Source: Globomyces pollinis-pini
Taxonomy: Eukaryota; Chytridiomycota; Chytridiomycetes; Rhizophydiales; Globomycetaceae
Assembly: GCA_025399215.1 (NCBI GenBank)
Contig: MU621134.1
Coordinates: forward strand, 1 to 64,000
Direction: 5' to 3'
Length of the DNA: 64,000 nt
The notes under the pieces were generated by a model. That model was not told where the DNA came from. It worked only from the letters and a program-made list of their open reading frames with translations, and made no database searches. The translations under genes and the position numbers were made by a program. Below, piece after piece: positions 51,703 through 63,893 of this stretch; position 1 is the stretch's first letter; each line of letters starts with the position of its first letter.

Positions 51703-54409
51703 CTAGTCTTTATTATCATTGTTAACTTCAAGTTTGTCTGATTTGTCCCCTTTTGAATAATTCTGTAGCATTTGTGATATTTTCTTTAAATTCTTCATTG
51801 CTACAGATCCTGATATATTTGAGTTACCATCTGGAACGGTAGCAGTTGAAAATTTGATATTGGTTCCGAGTGCTGCCTCATCTTGACAAGCAGTTTGCAT
51901 CACATGCTGAACCAGATATCCCGTCTTTTCTTTATCTGACACAGTCTTTACATCGTCAGGGTAAGATGATAGTCGAAAAGTTTCTAATTCGGCTGCAATA
52001 GAAAACATATTGTAGAATTTTTGTACATTAATTTGCCTCAGTGATGGATCCGAGATTTCTTCTGTTTCATCAATATATAATGGTGTATTCTGATATATGT
52101 ACAATAGGTCTTGCATGTATGGCACTGTGAAGTTAATTTAAATAGAAATCATACCAAAGAAAGGAACAGCAGGAGGGTTAACATGACCGATAGCAATCCA
52201 ATAGTTTCTATATCCACCAGCAGGATCAGTCAATTGATTCAATTCCTTGTAAAGATCAAAATATTTAGCTGGTAGTCCCTAGTATACGAATCAGTTGAAC
52301 AAAATTACTTCCCAAGCCTGTGTCCAAATCAAAACAGTTGGCCTTTTTAGCCCATACAATATAGCAAACGCACCATTAAAATCTCCAGAATCTAAACACA
52401 ACTTTGCCACTTTTATGAAGTGCTTTATTGCATATGTTCGTTTCTTTGGTGTATCTTCTTTTTGAATTATTGTAGCAGTGTATGAAACAATCTAACTATT
52501 AGTTAATAAGGAGTGTACCGCTCGAAACCATCCACAATAGTCAAGCAGTAGCTTTAAAGGAAGATCGAATGCAGCTCCTGATGTATTAGCTGTTCTGGAT
52601 AAGATCTGAAGGTAATAATCGGGTTTCAAGTTTCGAAAGAGATAGTGATCTACCATAGTAAGTGTATGTGCAAATAATTCTCCGTCCCATTCAAAAATTA
52701 ATGGCTTCACCACCTCTCCGTCAACTTTGGAGATAGGAAACATCGGAACATATTGGTATGTAAAATACTGTAGTCGCTAAAAATGAGTGTAAGTAAATCA
52801 TACCTGCTCTCGAATTGCATGTATAAAATTTTGATTGTTACCAAATGCAGTTTTTGCTAATGATACTACAAATTTGTCTAATATTGCGTACAATGAAGCA
52901 CTCTCATGAAAATCGCTCCAATGATTTCTTACCCAGCACATTAAAACTCGTAAACTTCTCGTTTGAATTGCTTTTCGGTGTTTTTTTAAGAACGCTTCCG
53001 CACCATTGACTGTAGATCCATCTGAAGTAACATTATACCATCCTATTAATGACGAAAGTAACTCTTTTGCACCAATGCAAAACCGGTATGTGGCTAGAAA
53101 GACTTCTGCGAATGACATGTCTGGTGAATTAGTGCTATCTAGTTTAAACCTTGAGCAATTGGAAATATTAAGCTGTCTAATAAGCTTTTATGTGTACCAC
53201 TGACTATCATATCTATTCCTGGGTTTGTGAAGTCATCGTACATCATTCCCGCTAGCTTTCCTTCGTGTGCCATATCCAAAATCCTGACAGGTAATTCGGA
53301 TTCCTTTGTGGGAGCTATATTTTTAATACCACATATAAGTATATTACAAGATATCTGCTCTCCTTCATGCAACCTCCATGATGGTTCCTTACGGTATAAA
53401 TGGTATATTCTAGCAGCCCACATTATCCGATCGATAGGATCGGTATCTTTGCCTCTTTGACCGAATATTGTATCCAAAGCAATCACTCTTGGGAAATGAT
53501 CAGGCTCCTACAACACATATTAAAACAGAAATATCGTTACCACTGATTGAAGTTTTTGATCATGTGCTATTAATTAATCAAGCATTGTAAATTACCTTTT
53601 AGAACAAACATGTACCAGTCTTTGAAGAGCTTTGGTACAGCTGCTTGCTTTAAGTCTGACTCTGATAAAATAGGATCTGCATTCATTGTGGACATTCTGG
53701 TATTTCGAAATTGAGGTGCTGGACTGAAAGGAGACGTGACAGTAACGTCAGGAAGTGGAAATGATTTTGATTTATCTGCATTAGGGGATGGGATTAAATC
53801 ATATTTGGTTGGAGATGATATAGTGAGATGTCTTTGGGGCCTATATCCAGTTTGCTCTGTAATTCCCTGTGGTTTTGGTTCAGCAACAACCTGAGTCGTC
53901 AGTATTCGGCTTCCAGTATTATTTGCCTGACTATCTGGTATAGGATCGGACTGTTCTGCATCTGTTTCTGATTCCATAGTTTCTTCAAACATTGGTCTGT
54001 TCGTCCTAGTAACCTGCCTAAAATTCAACATCTCCATTGAGCGTTGATGGTTCTTGGACATTTTCAATACATTTTCCCTGAATTTAACTCTAACTCCAAT
54101 GGCTGCTAAATGAGTCTCATTGTCTGTTGCAATGGATGACTGACTATCAAGCTTTTCTTTAGAAACAACTTGTTCTAATGATCTGGTTGGAGATTCACCA
54201 TTCAATGCTTCCAGACTACGGGAATCCAATGAGTTTCCGAATTTGATATCTATAGTAACTTTTCCTGTTAATCCATTATGACTGGTGCTTTTTCTCATTT
54301 TTGGAGAACCATCTATTAGATCTTCGACGATAGTTTTCGAATTAGTTCTTTTAATAGTATTTTGCCTAATTAATAGCTTTGTTTTATCATCAGGAATCTC
54401 CAAAGACAT
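51703..54409 (-). CDS. Ras guanine-nucleotide exchange factor (RasGEF N + Cdc25 domains)
   Basis: An N-terminal region (residues 1-250) is disordered, rich in Ser/Lys, with phospho-like motifs. Exons at ~53480-52800 encode the RasGEF N-terminal (REM) domain (EVFLATYRFCIGAKELLSSLIGWY, AIQTRSLRVLMCWVRNHW). The Cdc25 domain follows (FAHTLTMVDHYLFRNLKPDYYL, then AIKHFIKVAKLCLDSGDFNGAFAILYGL and ending NPPAVPFFG...DLLYIYQ). It would activate a Ras-type small GTPase. The ATG at 54409 is used; the frame further upstream opens only on TTG. It faces the flavin reductase gene head-to-head with an 80-bp gap. Confidence 0.88.
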
Positions 54410-54489
54410 GTGAATGAAATATTTATTGGGAAGGGAAAGAAAGGTCGCGTTTTCATTAAAATTCAATTTTTTTACTTTAGAGGACAACG

Positions 54490-55592
54490 ATGATTTTGAC
54501 TCAATTACGGTTCAATTGGAAGAAAAATTGGACAATCAAAGGTGCTATTCGTGGAATAACAGAAGCAAATGTGGGTGATCAATTAAGGCAGACAATGAAG
54601 CAAGTTCCTTCTCCAGTGGTGGTTGTCACTTGTAACGTCAATGGTTCGATGAGGGGAATGACTTGCTCTTCATTCAACTCTATCGTAAATGATATTGAAA
54701 TTCATCATTAGTCACTTCATCCACCAATTATCAGCTTTGCTATTAAATATCCTTCAAAAATGTCCGAGTTGATCAATCAATCAAACTTATTCGCTGTCCA
54801 TTTATTGTCTAGTAAACAGATTCCTCAATCTATCGCCTTTTCAAGTACCAAAACACAGAGTGATTTTACTCCATTTCCTCATTTTTATGAAAGAAACTTA
54901 CCAATCCTTCAAGGCAGTTTGAGTGTATTACTATGCAAGATAGAAAGAAAAGCTGTTCTGGGATCCCATGAGGTCTTTTATGGATTGGTTGAAAAAGTAT
55001 TACCTGATGGAATTCATAAAAATGTCCAAGGGAATGGGTTGGCAAGCTATTCTCCATTAAAACCGCTACTTTATTTTGATTCATCATATCGAAGTGTAGG
55101 GGATGAAGTGTTCATTGAGGCATTTGAAAATACCTCTTTGGCTTTCTCAGATTGGACTCATCGTGCGCATTTAAGGTAAATGAATTGCTCCTAACTATTT
55201 CAAGAATGGCATGGATTTATTTGAAAGCAAAGGATGAACATTCACATGACGTAATCAGGTAAATGAACTTGACTTTTGACATAAGGAATGGAATCAAAGA
55301 GTACAACCGAGCAAATGCACATTTAATTAATCATGGATATAATGAGACTATTACTACCTTTTTTTGTAATTTGGTAGAACTCGCTCTGGAAGAGGAAATA
55401 AGACTAGGATATAAAGACAATGATGATTTTATGGAATTTCTCGGAAGATATCCTTCCCTAGACCATTTTTCTATTATTCTCAAGTTCTATTCAAAAGATT
55501 TATTGTATAGTGATCTTTCTAAACGTGTATTCCAGTCACCAGATCTAAGAGCTAACCCGCAACACATCCAAGATATACTCCATCATTCATAA
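54490..55592 (+). CDS. flavin reductase-like FMN-binding split-barrel protein with C-terminal extension
   Basis: Four exons inferred from 54490. The N-terminal part contains the split-barrel pattern PSPVVVVTCNVNGSMRGMTCSSF, then PPIISFAIKYPSKMSELINQS and FAVHLLSSKQ, which bind FMN in flavin reductases. Residues after IERKAVLGSHEVFYGLVEKV end the barrel. A ~130-residue C-terminal segment follows after two short introns: MAWIYLKAKDEHSHDVIRNG, HLINHGYNETITTFFCNLVELA, and a helical end (DLLYSDLSKRVFQ). A basic N-terminus (LTQLRFNWKKNWTIK) suggests mitochondrial import. Substrate is unknown. Confidence 0.75.
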
Positions 55593-55724
55593 TAAATTTA
55601 ATCATTTCATACAGTTCCAACTAATTGAAATCACTCAGAGTGACTCTTCAGATGGTGTGGCTTGCAAGTTCTGTTTTCATTTTCCCTTTCAAAACACTTG
55701 GCTTTTTTAAAAAGTTTTAATTCA

Positions 55725-56270
55725 ATGGAAAACAAGCAAGAAAAACACCATATCAACAATATAGACGGCGATTTGATGCACGCATTTAAAAATGCAGCTA
55801 ATTCTGTTGCATTGCTATACAAAGAATCAGTAACACAAGGGAAAAAGAGTTTTGATGCTGGTTATGAGCAAGCCTTACAAGACATGTATGGATTCTTACA
55901 AACACAAATAAATGCGGATTCGGTTTCTATCAATGAACTGATTCAATTTTTACAATTGAAGCAAACTGAAATTCATACGGAATCCCAAAATCAGTTTATT
56001 CATACCAGTAACTCTCCAAAATCCCCTAGTTCTTTATACATTGCTCCTTTTGTTTCTGCACCATCGATACCCGTTTTTAATCCGTCTATATCAGACTCTA
56101 TGCCTCTACCTGAAAATTTACAATTCGCTCACCCAGATTCGTTGAAACGACGATGGGGATTTAATTCTACTTTTAATGATGCTCAAAAGCCTATGAATCT
56201 TGATTTGCATTATCCAGAGCAACCTATTAAAAGGTCTCGTCACCGTAGTGAAAAAATGGTTGATGAATAA
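55725..56270 (+). CDS. HAPSTR1 (C16orf72/UPF0472)-like protein
   Basis: Single exon, 181 aa from the ATG at 55725. Residues ~16-53 (AFKNAANSVALLYKESVTQG then KSFDAGYEQALQDMYGFL) align with the HAPSTR1 core FQNAATAVTNLYKESV...SFDIG-Y. The rest is disordered, Ser/Pro-rich, with a basic PIKRSRHRS near the C-terminus, comparable to the human KRNR end. Human HAPSTR1 stabilises the ubiquitin ligase HUWE1 and tunes stress responses; a fungal role is not established here. Confidence 0.72.
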   Translation: MENKQEKHHINNIDGDLMHAFKNAANSVALLYKESVTQGKKSFDAGYEQALQDMYGFLQTQINADSVSINELIQFLQLKQTEIHTESQNQFIHTSNSPKSPSSLYIAPFVSAPSIPVFNPSISDSMPLPENLQFAHPDSLKRRWGFNSTFNDAQKPMNLDLHYPEQPIKRSRHRSEKMVDE

Positions 56271-56382
56271 CTTCCATACCTTATAAATATAGTATTTGCG
56301 TTAATAAAGTAAGAATGTTGTATTAATTTGCATTTAATTATATATTAAGGATTCTATACAGTGAATCGATTTTATTTCTTGT

Positions 56383-59300
56383 TTAACTGTCATTAAACGT
56401 ACAATATTCCTTCAAGACTCTTTGTGAGAGTGCTCCAGATCCACTTGTAAAATAAATTAGAGACAGATTATATGCTGCATCAGGTGCAAACTGTCGAGTA
56501 GGATCTGCCAAGACCTTTTCATAAAATGGAACGGCCATATGAACCAATCCTATACATTAGATATCTAATACTACCAATATGATGATAAGCTCTCGCATAA
56601 TTGTAATGAACTTCTGCACATTCACCTTTTAATCTACGATATGAGGATAAAAATGCAAATCCCTATTTGTTAGTTGATTAAAATTACTCTTATGATATGA
56701 TCATGTCTTGACTCTGATTTTTGGCATCCCCGATGTAAATACGAAATTCCAAGACAAAGATTAATTATAGGATCATCTGGTTTCAATTTTCGAGCTTTTA
56801 GGTAAAAGTTGATACACGTCGCATATGATTTGGATCCCAACATTAAATGTCCAGTTAAAGTATACTGATGTGCAGCAACTTCATTATCCATTGGTGATGA
56901 ATGACTGTCTTCCAATAATTTTTTATTCATTCTTTGAAAATATTTTGTATTTGGGGATGAATAAAATGTTTGGGCAGCACGTAAGGTTCTAACATCAATT
57001 TAAACGAGATAGGTTTACCCTGAAAGTGCTACATAGTACAAACGAAAAGAATCAACCAAGAAAGGACTCTCTTGACAAAACCAACGACAACTTTGTTGGA
57101 CACGTTCAAAATCGTGATTGTAAATGGCACAAGCTAAATGGACATCAAAAGCTTTGTATTACCAATAATCAAGAATCTCATTTGCATCCGTAATTTTTTT
57201 TCTTCATAGAATACTGTAGCTTCAAAGCAATATTTCAAAGCTTTTTGACATTCTTCATTTAGATGATCTTCAGCCATCATTCTTGCATACTACAAATTAA
57301 AAAGAGGTTATTTAGAGCATAATACTTGAAGGAATAATTCATACCAGTTATAGAATGAAATTCCGCTATAGATATTTGACAATGTTCGAGGATTTTGCAA
57401 CTCATCTTGAAACATATGTATGTCTGGTCCTCCCCCAACAGCAATTCGATGACCACGCAATTGATCACCTTCTCTCACCTATTTATTAATAGAATTCTAT
57501 TTACTTTTCGTCTCTAGAAATTAACTTTTAATAAGAACTTACAGGATACAGACTTGAATCACTTGAAAATGAATCTATTAATTTCCTAGCTAACCGGATA
57601 AAGTCCGACTAAAGTTAACTTGGAATATACACATACTCTTTTAGATGGATTATCCAGTTCTAATGACAATTTTTTCACATTTTCGAATGTTCTCATATTT
57701 GCATTCTCCCTCTCTCTCTTTTCTTGTAAAGCAAGTGCTTTATCAGGCATAACCTTTGCCTTTTCAATAATCTTACGATCTTTGACTAATCCTTTCAATA
57801 AAGCCCCACTATCATCATTTGAACCTTGCTCTTCAACCCTTTGTGGTTTTTGAATGAGATAACTAAATCGGTTCCGCATTTCTTCTTGAAGTTGAACTTA
57901 TGTAATTCGTATAATGTAACTTACATTTCTCCAAAAGTTCATTAGCTTCTTCTTCTTCTCCAAGCTCTTCATGCAATTGAATCATTCTAACATTAGATAA
58001 TGTCTGTAAGATACTTGTGTTGACATTCAATGTCATTCGGATCAAGATTTAAAACTAAAAAAATAAAAAGATAATGTCATTAACCTTCATTGTACATTTC
58101 CAGTGCCGAATTATAGTCTGCCATATGTATATAACATTCCGCCATTCTCTTGAAAGCATTAAACTTGAGCGCCTTGACAATTTAGTAAAATAATAAAAAT
58201 ACATCAGGACCAAAGGATGCATGTTTTAATACTTGAATGGCAGCCATGTAACTTTCACAATTCATATATGCTATTCCTACATCATAAAAAAGCGGGCCAG
58301 AGAACTCCAAATTGATTTCACATTCGTACAAGGCAGAAAAATGATTCTTTGGTTAAATAAAATGATTGTACATTTGCTGCATTTGTATCTTTCAAGTATA
58401 GTCGACATATTCCTAATTTTACTCGTATTTCAAGTGGGATATCATATCTTCTACTGCTATACTCTTGATCGGAAGAGAAATTAATGTTTTCTGTTGGGTA
58501 TCCATGTAATCTTGCGATCCCGATTTTAAGTTTCTGAACCGCTGTATCAAAATCATTCTTATCCATATATATCTTGGAGATCAACAACAATTCCTCATAA
58601 TTGATTCGTTGTTTTTTGATAACTGAGCATCCTAAACTGATGTGTCCAATGATCTCTTCATCAAAAACTATCGAATCATCCGCATTTTGTGAGCGAACTT
58701 CATTTTCTAAAGGGCTATCCGCATCAAGGGTGAATAATGATTCCAAAATCTCTAATGCAACTACATTTTGACCATTATCAATATTGATTTTAGCGATTTC
58801 CTTTAATGCTGACTGATCGTTTGGATAGACATTTAAAAATGCACGAAACTTTTTCTCTGCCTTTTAATTAAAAATGTTTTTAAAATTGATTTACCATTGG
58901 ATGGTTTAATTCCCTATAGAGCATTGCCTCGTCCCATAGAATGTCTAACGTAGGACTGTATTTCGCGGCTTTCTAAAAATCAAATGAATCTAATTACATT
59001 AAAACAATATAATGCTTGTTCCAGATGTCCCAACTCTCTTCAACTATTAGATTCAAAATTCAAATTTTTACTTTGACAATAAAGCTAAGGATTTCCATAA
59101 ATCGTTGTGTTCAGAAGATATCGTAACGGCCATTAAATTGTACTCTAATTCTTTCTGTAGGTTATTTTCACTTCTAGCAATCATTCCCATAAGTTGCCAG
59201 ACAGAATGAGCATCAGGTCGTTCACTGAGAATTTCGTGACAAAGTTTCTTTGATTCTTCTTTATCACCAATAACGTAAGCCCAATTGGCATCTCTTAATA

Positions 59301-59731
59301 CATCTGCTAGATGATCCGGTAAATTAATAATTGTTTTTCGTTTCTTGTCAATGTTATCTGATTATGAATTTACTTACCCGTTTATATTTGCGAGTTGATT
59401 TTGAAGGATTAAAGTTGACAAAAGTGCCGAGAGTTTGTTTATCTGCATCCGGTTCTAAACTTTGTTCAATATCCATTATATCAGATTCCATTGTAGGATG
59501 TTGATTCTCCTCGAATATTAACTGATCGTAATTCTGAGCTATTCCAGCGCCTTGCATTGCATTATTTACCAAGTTTCTACGAATGAGATTGAGATTCTAT
59601 TACTGAAATCCATCTGGTAATTCATCATCATCAACTTCATGTAATTGAGGCCCATCATTTGAATCTGTTAAATTTCTTAATACTTGATCCAAGTTTATGT
59701 CAGGGTATGTAGTGTTTGAAGTTTCGTCCAT
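56383..59731 (-). CDS. TFC4: TFIIIC TPR subunit (Tfc4/GTF3C3)
   Basis: The start at 59731 gives MDETSNTTYPDINLDQVLRN, an acidic N-terminus. Exons carry two arrays of tetratricopeptide repeats: IGDKEESKKLCHEILSERPDA, LMGMIARSEN, EKKFRAFLNVYPNDQSALKE, ELLLISKIYMDKNDFDTAVQ, then the second array ending DPIINLCLGISYLHRGCQ, AAYNLSLIYFTSGS. This order matches Tfc4, which recruits TFIIIB upstream of tRNA genes. At least twelve short introns. The last residues (LKEYCTFNDS) are read from the stop at 56383 and could change with an extra splice. Confidence 0.85.
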
Positions 59732-59829
59732 TAGTAAAAATATTTTTAAAGTATAATTTTTTTCATTTGAATAATTGTATAATATGCTATAGTTTTATAA
59801 TAATCCAGAAACCAAAAGGAAAGAATTCG

Positions 59830-60050
59830 GTAAAATTCCAGTAATTTTTTAACGTTATTGAACTATGGTAAAGATTTCTCTAAAGTGTTTGAATTCAATA
59901 ATTTTAAATTCAAAAAAATTTAATTTTTTTTGAATTTTTTTTTATATTTTTTTTTTAATTTTTTTTTACAAATAATTCATTATTTCTTTTTTGTTTATCA
60001 ACAACAGTTTTTAATATTCATATCCTTTGACTCATAAAAAATCACATCTG
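59830..60050. other. poly-T/A-rich intergenic stretch
   Basis: Long T runs on the plus strand (for example 59925-59967) between the start of the TFIIIC gene and the small ORF at 60053. Probably a promoter/nucleosome-excluding poly(dA:dT) tract for one or both genes. No coding potential seen. Confidence 0.6.
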
Positions 60051-60052
60051 GA

Positions 60053-60256
60053 ATGGACGGAACGAGTGAATCACCAATTGATAAACCAAAAACTAAAAAG
60101 AAACCTACTCTCAAAGTTATTACAGATCCTCCTCCTCCTCCTCCACAACCTCCCGCTGAATCACCTAAAAAACAAATTATGACTAGCATCTCTGCAAACA
60201 AGGGTGGTGGAAGAACACTCGGTTTACTAAGACCACAAAGTGCTTCAAAAAAATAG
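60053..60256 (+). CDS. small Pro/Lys-rich ORF, 67 aa, unrecognised
   Basis: A single ORF (MDGTSESPIDKPKTKKKPTL) with a polyproline core (DPPPPPPQPPAESPKK) and a basic C-terminus (GGGRTLGLLRPQSASKK). No intron, no domain. It sits on the plus strand downstream of the poly-T tract and 218 bp before MoaC. It could be a short disordered protein or a chance ORF; composition and codon use look coding-like. Confidence 0.4.
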   Translation: MDGTSESPIDKPKTKKKPTLKVITDPPPPPPQPPAESPKKQIMTSISANKGGGRTLGLLRPQSASKK

Positions 60257-60473
60257 AAATACCATAAATTCCATTAATTGTTAATATACACGTACTTTTA
60301 AAGTACATTTGACCTCACTGACAATTTCTTCACTTACACTTGATGGTTCCATTGGACACTTTTCAAAATTTTAGACCAGAAAATACGAATTCTAAAAAAT
60401 CATTCTATTCATTAGGAATACCATTAAATAAACACCATTCATAAACAGTTTTGATGATGTAAAAATTTATCTA

Positions 60474-61040
60474 ATGAGACATCACTTTTCATCGATGAAT
60501 ACCATATTAAAAGGTTATCGAAGATATACAGTGAAAACTGGAAATACATTAACTCATGTAAATTCGGATGGCAAAGCATCAATGGTCAACATTCATCATA
60601 AACAAGTAACAAAGAGAATTGCAATAGCACAAGGGAAAGTTATTTTAGGAAACGAAGCATTTCAATTACTCAAATCCAATAAAATCAAAAAAGGAGATGT
60701 ATTAACAGTAGCTCAAATTGCTGGAATTCAAGGAGCTAAACAAACTTCAAATTTAATTCCACTATGCCATCCATTACAATTGAATCAAATACAAATAGAT
60801 TTCAAATTAAAAGATTTAGATTATTCTGTAGAGATTAATGCAAAAGTTCAATGTGATGGGAAAACGGGTGTAGAAATGGAAGCAATCATGGCTGTTTCCA
60901 TTTCTGCATGTACCATTTATGATATGTGTAAAGCCGTAAATAAAGGAATCATTATCGAAAATGTCAAACTTATCTCCAAGACTGGTGGAGAAGGTGGTGA
61001 TTTTGTAAACCAAGAGACACTTAACACAGCAAAAGAATAA
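60474..61040 (+). CDS. MoaC family cyclic pyranopterin monophosphate synthase
   Basis: An intronless 188-aa frame. Residues after a basic Ser/Arg start (MRHHFSSMNTILKGYRRYTV) look like a mitochondrial presequence. MoaC blocks follow: GDVLTVAQIAGIQGAKQT, LIPLCHPLQL, DGKTGVEMEAIMAVS, CTIYDMCKAV and KTGGEGGDF, with the catalytic Asp-Lys pair (YDMCK) and the conserved His in LCHP intact. It converts the 8-oxo-GTP derivative to cPMP in molybdenum cofactor synthesis. A stand-alone MoaC is bacterial-like in layout; in animals it is often part of the MOCS1 locus. Confidence 0.92.
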   Translation: MRHHFSSMNTILKGYRRYTVKTGNTLTHVNSDGKASMVNIHHKQVTKRIAIAQGKVILGNEAFQLLKSNKIKKGDVLTVAQIAGIQGAKQTSNLIPLCHPLQLNQIQIDFKLKDLDYSVEINAKVQCDGKTGVEMEAIMAVSISACTIYDMCKAVNKGIIIENVKLISKTGGEGGDFVNQETLNTAKE

Positions 61041-61111
61041 ACTAAAAGCTTGAATCAGTTAATTCTATCAACAACGTAAATAATTCGATTTGATAATTTT
61101 TATTCACGTAT

Positions 61112-62367
61112 TTAATTTGAGTGAAGTATGGTACGGTCACTTGTTTTCTTATAATATTTCATTGGTCCAATCAATTGATGTGAATGTTCTTGCATTTCGA
61201 TTGTATTCCCTTTGATTCCAAATACATCCAATTGCTTTCTTCGTTTAATCAATTCCAATGTTATAATTTCTTTGGCAGTATCTTTGAGATTGGTACCCTT
61301 AGTTGGCATCGTCTTGAATTTTATTGGACGTTCTTCTCGTAATGGAGGTAATACTTTACCAAAAAAATCTGGTATAGGTTCCAAATTTTTGGCAAACTCT
61401 TCTCCCAAATCACAATCTTTTTCATACCTTAAATCCCAATCAATGGCCACCATTTTCTTGATCAATTCCATATTTTTAATTTCCAGATCTTCAACCATTT
61501 TGGAAAGCTTCATCTCATCAATATAAAGATACTTTAATTGTTCTTTCAGTCTTCTATTCAATCTCTCTTCTGCAATGGCCTCTGCAGGCATTCTACTCAA
61601 TTCTTTCTAAATAATAAGATACATCAACGTACTGCACTAGCGACTCCTTCTGCCTGGTCAATAGTTCTTTCAGTTCGAATAGCATTATTCTTGACTGAAA
61701 CATCATGTCTTTGTACCATTTTATCAATGGTTAATTCGTATTGCTGTTTAGCATCTGTTGAAATTTTCATCCAATGATCTAATTCAGATTGAAGTTCTTT
61801 ATCACTCTTCCTACAAAATGAAAAGCATTGTAGATTACTTTCTAAATTCGATCAAACCTGCCATATCCTTTATTCTAAAATCAATTTCATTTTCTAATTT
61901 CTCGATTTTCTGATGTAATTCTTTACATTAAAATAAAAATGTTGTTTTACTATTCATTGCCATTCGTTGTCCATTAATGATTGAATTCTCTTCTAATTTC
62001 TTTTGATTTTGAAATTCCGAATCTATTTGATCCATTTGATTATGCTTATTTTCAAGATTATCAATTTCAGATAGTGCATATTTAACATTAGTGAATTTTT
62101 TGAATTGATCATCTTCAAATGCTTCTCTGGTTTGCTTCATCTCTTCTTTACTATCATGTAAATTCATGATCAATTACTATTTTGTATATTCATATCGATA
62201 TTGATTGATACTTTGCTTGTATGATTCAATCCTATAGTTTTAGTAATCTATTTTTACTTTATTCGCATCATAAATTCAGGTACATGATCTTTTAGAAATC
62301 CAGTATCTTTCCCTTGAGATTTACTTTTCTTTCCTCGTCCTTTCTTTCCTCCCTTTTTCTTTGGCAT
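61112..62367 (-). CDS. ciliary-type coiled-coil protein (CCDC83/BBOF1-like)
   Basis: The start at 62367 gives the Lys-rich N-terminus MPKKKGGKKGRGKKSKSQGK common to axonemal/basal-body coiled-coil proteins. Coiled coils follow (SEIDNLENKHNQMDQID, LQSELDHWMKISTDAKQQY, MVEDLEIKNMELIKKMVAI), then a C-terminal LIGPMKYYKKTSD resembling the CCDC83 GPLGVKL end. About seven short introns. Assignment to CCDC83 is tentative; BBOF1 and CCDC176 relatives share the N-terminal feature. It is convergent with MoaC, the stops being 72 bp apart. Confidence 0.5.
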
Positions 62368-62579
62368 TTGAAATTGAATGAAGCATTAATCGTTCGTTTC
62401 ATATAGTTTTGTTTTTCGTGGATTCATTCAACACCTCCATCCCAATCCTTTGCATTGAAAAAGTTCAAAAAATTATAGCTGATTCACTTAATAATAAACA
62501 CAAAGACTTGGTATGATAAAGTACTCGGTAAAGATAAAATCAGATGTCAAAACGCAAATCATCAATAATAATTTCAAGT

Positions 62580-63893
62580 TTATTTGATTGGAGCACCAAC
62601 AACAGTCTTCACTACACATACTCCTTTTGATGTCTTGAGATGACACATTTTTTTAGATTCATCTGGTACAATAAATCCTGCTTTCTTATTATCATCTGTG
62701 AAAAGACAAGGTTGAATAGTCTCCCACACTTTTTGCTTGGATTTCAATTGAGCATCAGGTTTTCCATCTAATAATTAAACTTTTTAAATTATATATACCT
62801 TGATAACCTTCGAAAAACGCGATATCACCAGGTTTAGAACCCTTTGGAGCTTGTAAGAATTCTACTGTATTTCCATCTTGAGATGTTGCACATAGAACCA
62901 TAGCTTGTGATTCTATTCCTCGCATCTTTGCTGGCTTTAAATTACATAGAAGCATAACTAGGTGACCCTGCAAGTCTTCTGGTGCCATATACTTGACAAG
63001 ACCACTGACCACTGTACGAGGATTTTCTTCTCCCAAATCAACAGTTTCTACGTACAATGATTCAGCATCAGGATGATTTTCAACCGTCAAAATCTTCCCA
63101 ACTCTAATGTCCAATCGAGATGGATTTGGAAGGTTACTATCTAAAATATTATTTATAATCAAAACTTACCAACTGCAGGTTTTGAATCACCTTTAGGAGC
63201 TTTAACTTTTTCACCTTTCTTCTCCTTTCCTTCACCCTTTCCTTTCGCAGTTTTCTTATCTTCATTTTTACCCTTAGAATCTTTATCAGCAGTTGGTTTT
63301 GCAACTTTTGCAACTGGAACAGTTGGTACAAATGGAACGGTTAAATCAAAAGGAGTCATTGTTAATCCTGCAGAAGGTGCCTTTTCATTAACCAAATGTT
63401 GAATCAAATCGAAATATCTGACAACGTTTGGGTAGGTAGTTCGATCGGCTGGCATGAAAGGTACCTATACAGTAAACCTTACAAGTTTTGATTACATTAT
63501 ATAAAGTAGAATAAAATGCAATATCAGCTAAAGTGAAAGAATTTGTAGCCAAGAACACTTTTGATTGAATTGATGTGTTGAATTTCTAATGGATCAGATG
63601 AATAGTATATTACTTCCATTGCTGAATTTCGATCAGATTGAAAGGCATGAATCCATACTTTCTCAGCTTCCAAACTCCAATGATAGACTGAAGCTTTTTC
63701 ATCTTCAGTTGAACCTAATAAAGTTTTGAAAGGAGAATCTTTTAATAAATGTTGAGAGATTGAGATAGGACCGACAAGACCCTAAGATAAATTACAAGGT
63801 TGGAAATACATCTAATGAAGGGAATTTCTTTCCTTTGGTTCCATATCCAACAATAGCTTTAACTATATCTACGACAATATCGGATTTGCTCAT
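62580..63893 (-). CDS. ARC1: aminoacyl-tRNA synthetase cofactor Arc1/AIMP1
   Basis: The ATG at 63893 starts an N-terminal GST-like domain ([38 protein letters not shown]). A Lys-rich linker ([18 protein letters not shown]) follows, then the EMAPII/tRBD domain: [58 protein letters not shown], ending [20 protein letters not shown]. It binds tRNA and brings it to methionyl- and glutamyl-tRNA synthetases. The C-terminal stop is at 62580. Introns are short (for example the 28-nt one joining FPSLD to GLVGP). Confidence 0.9.
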
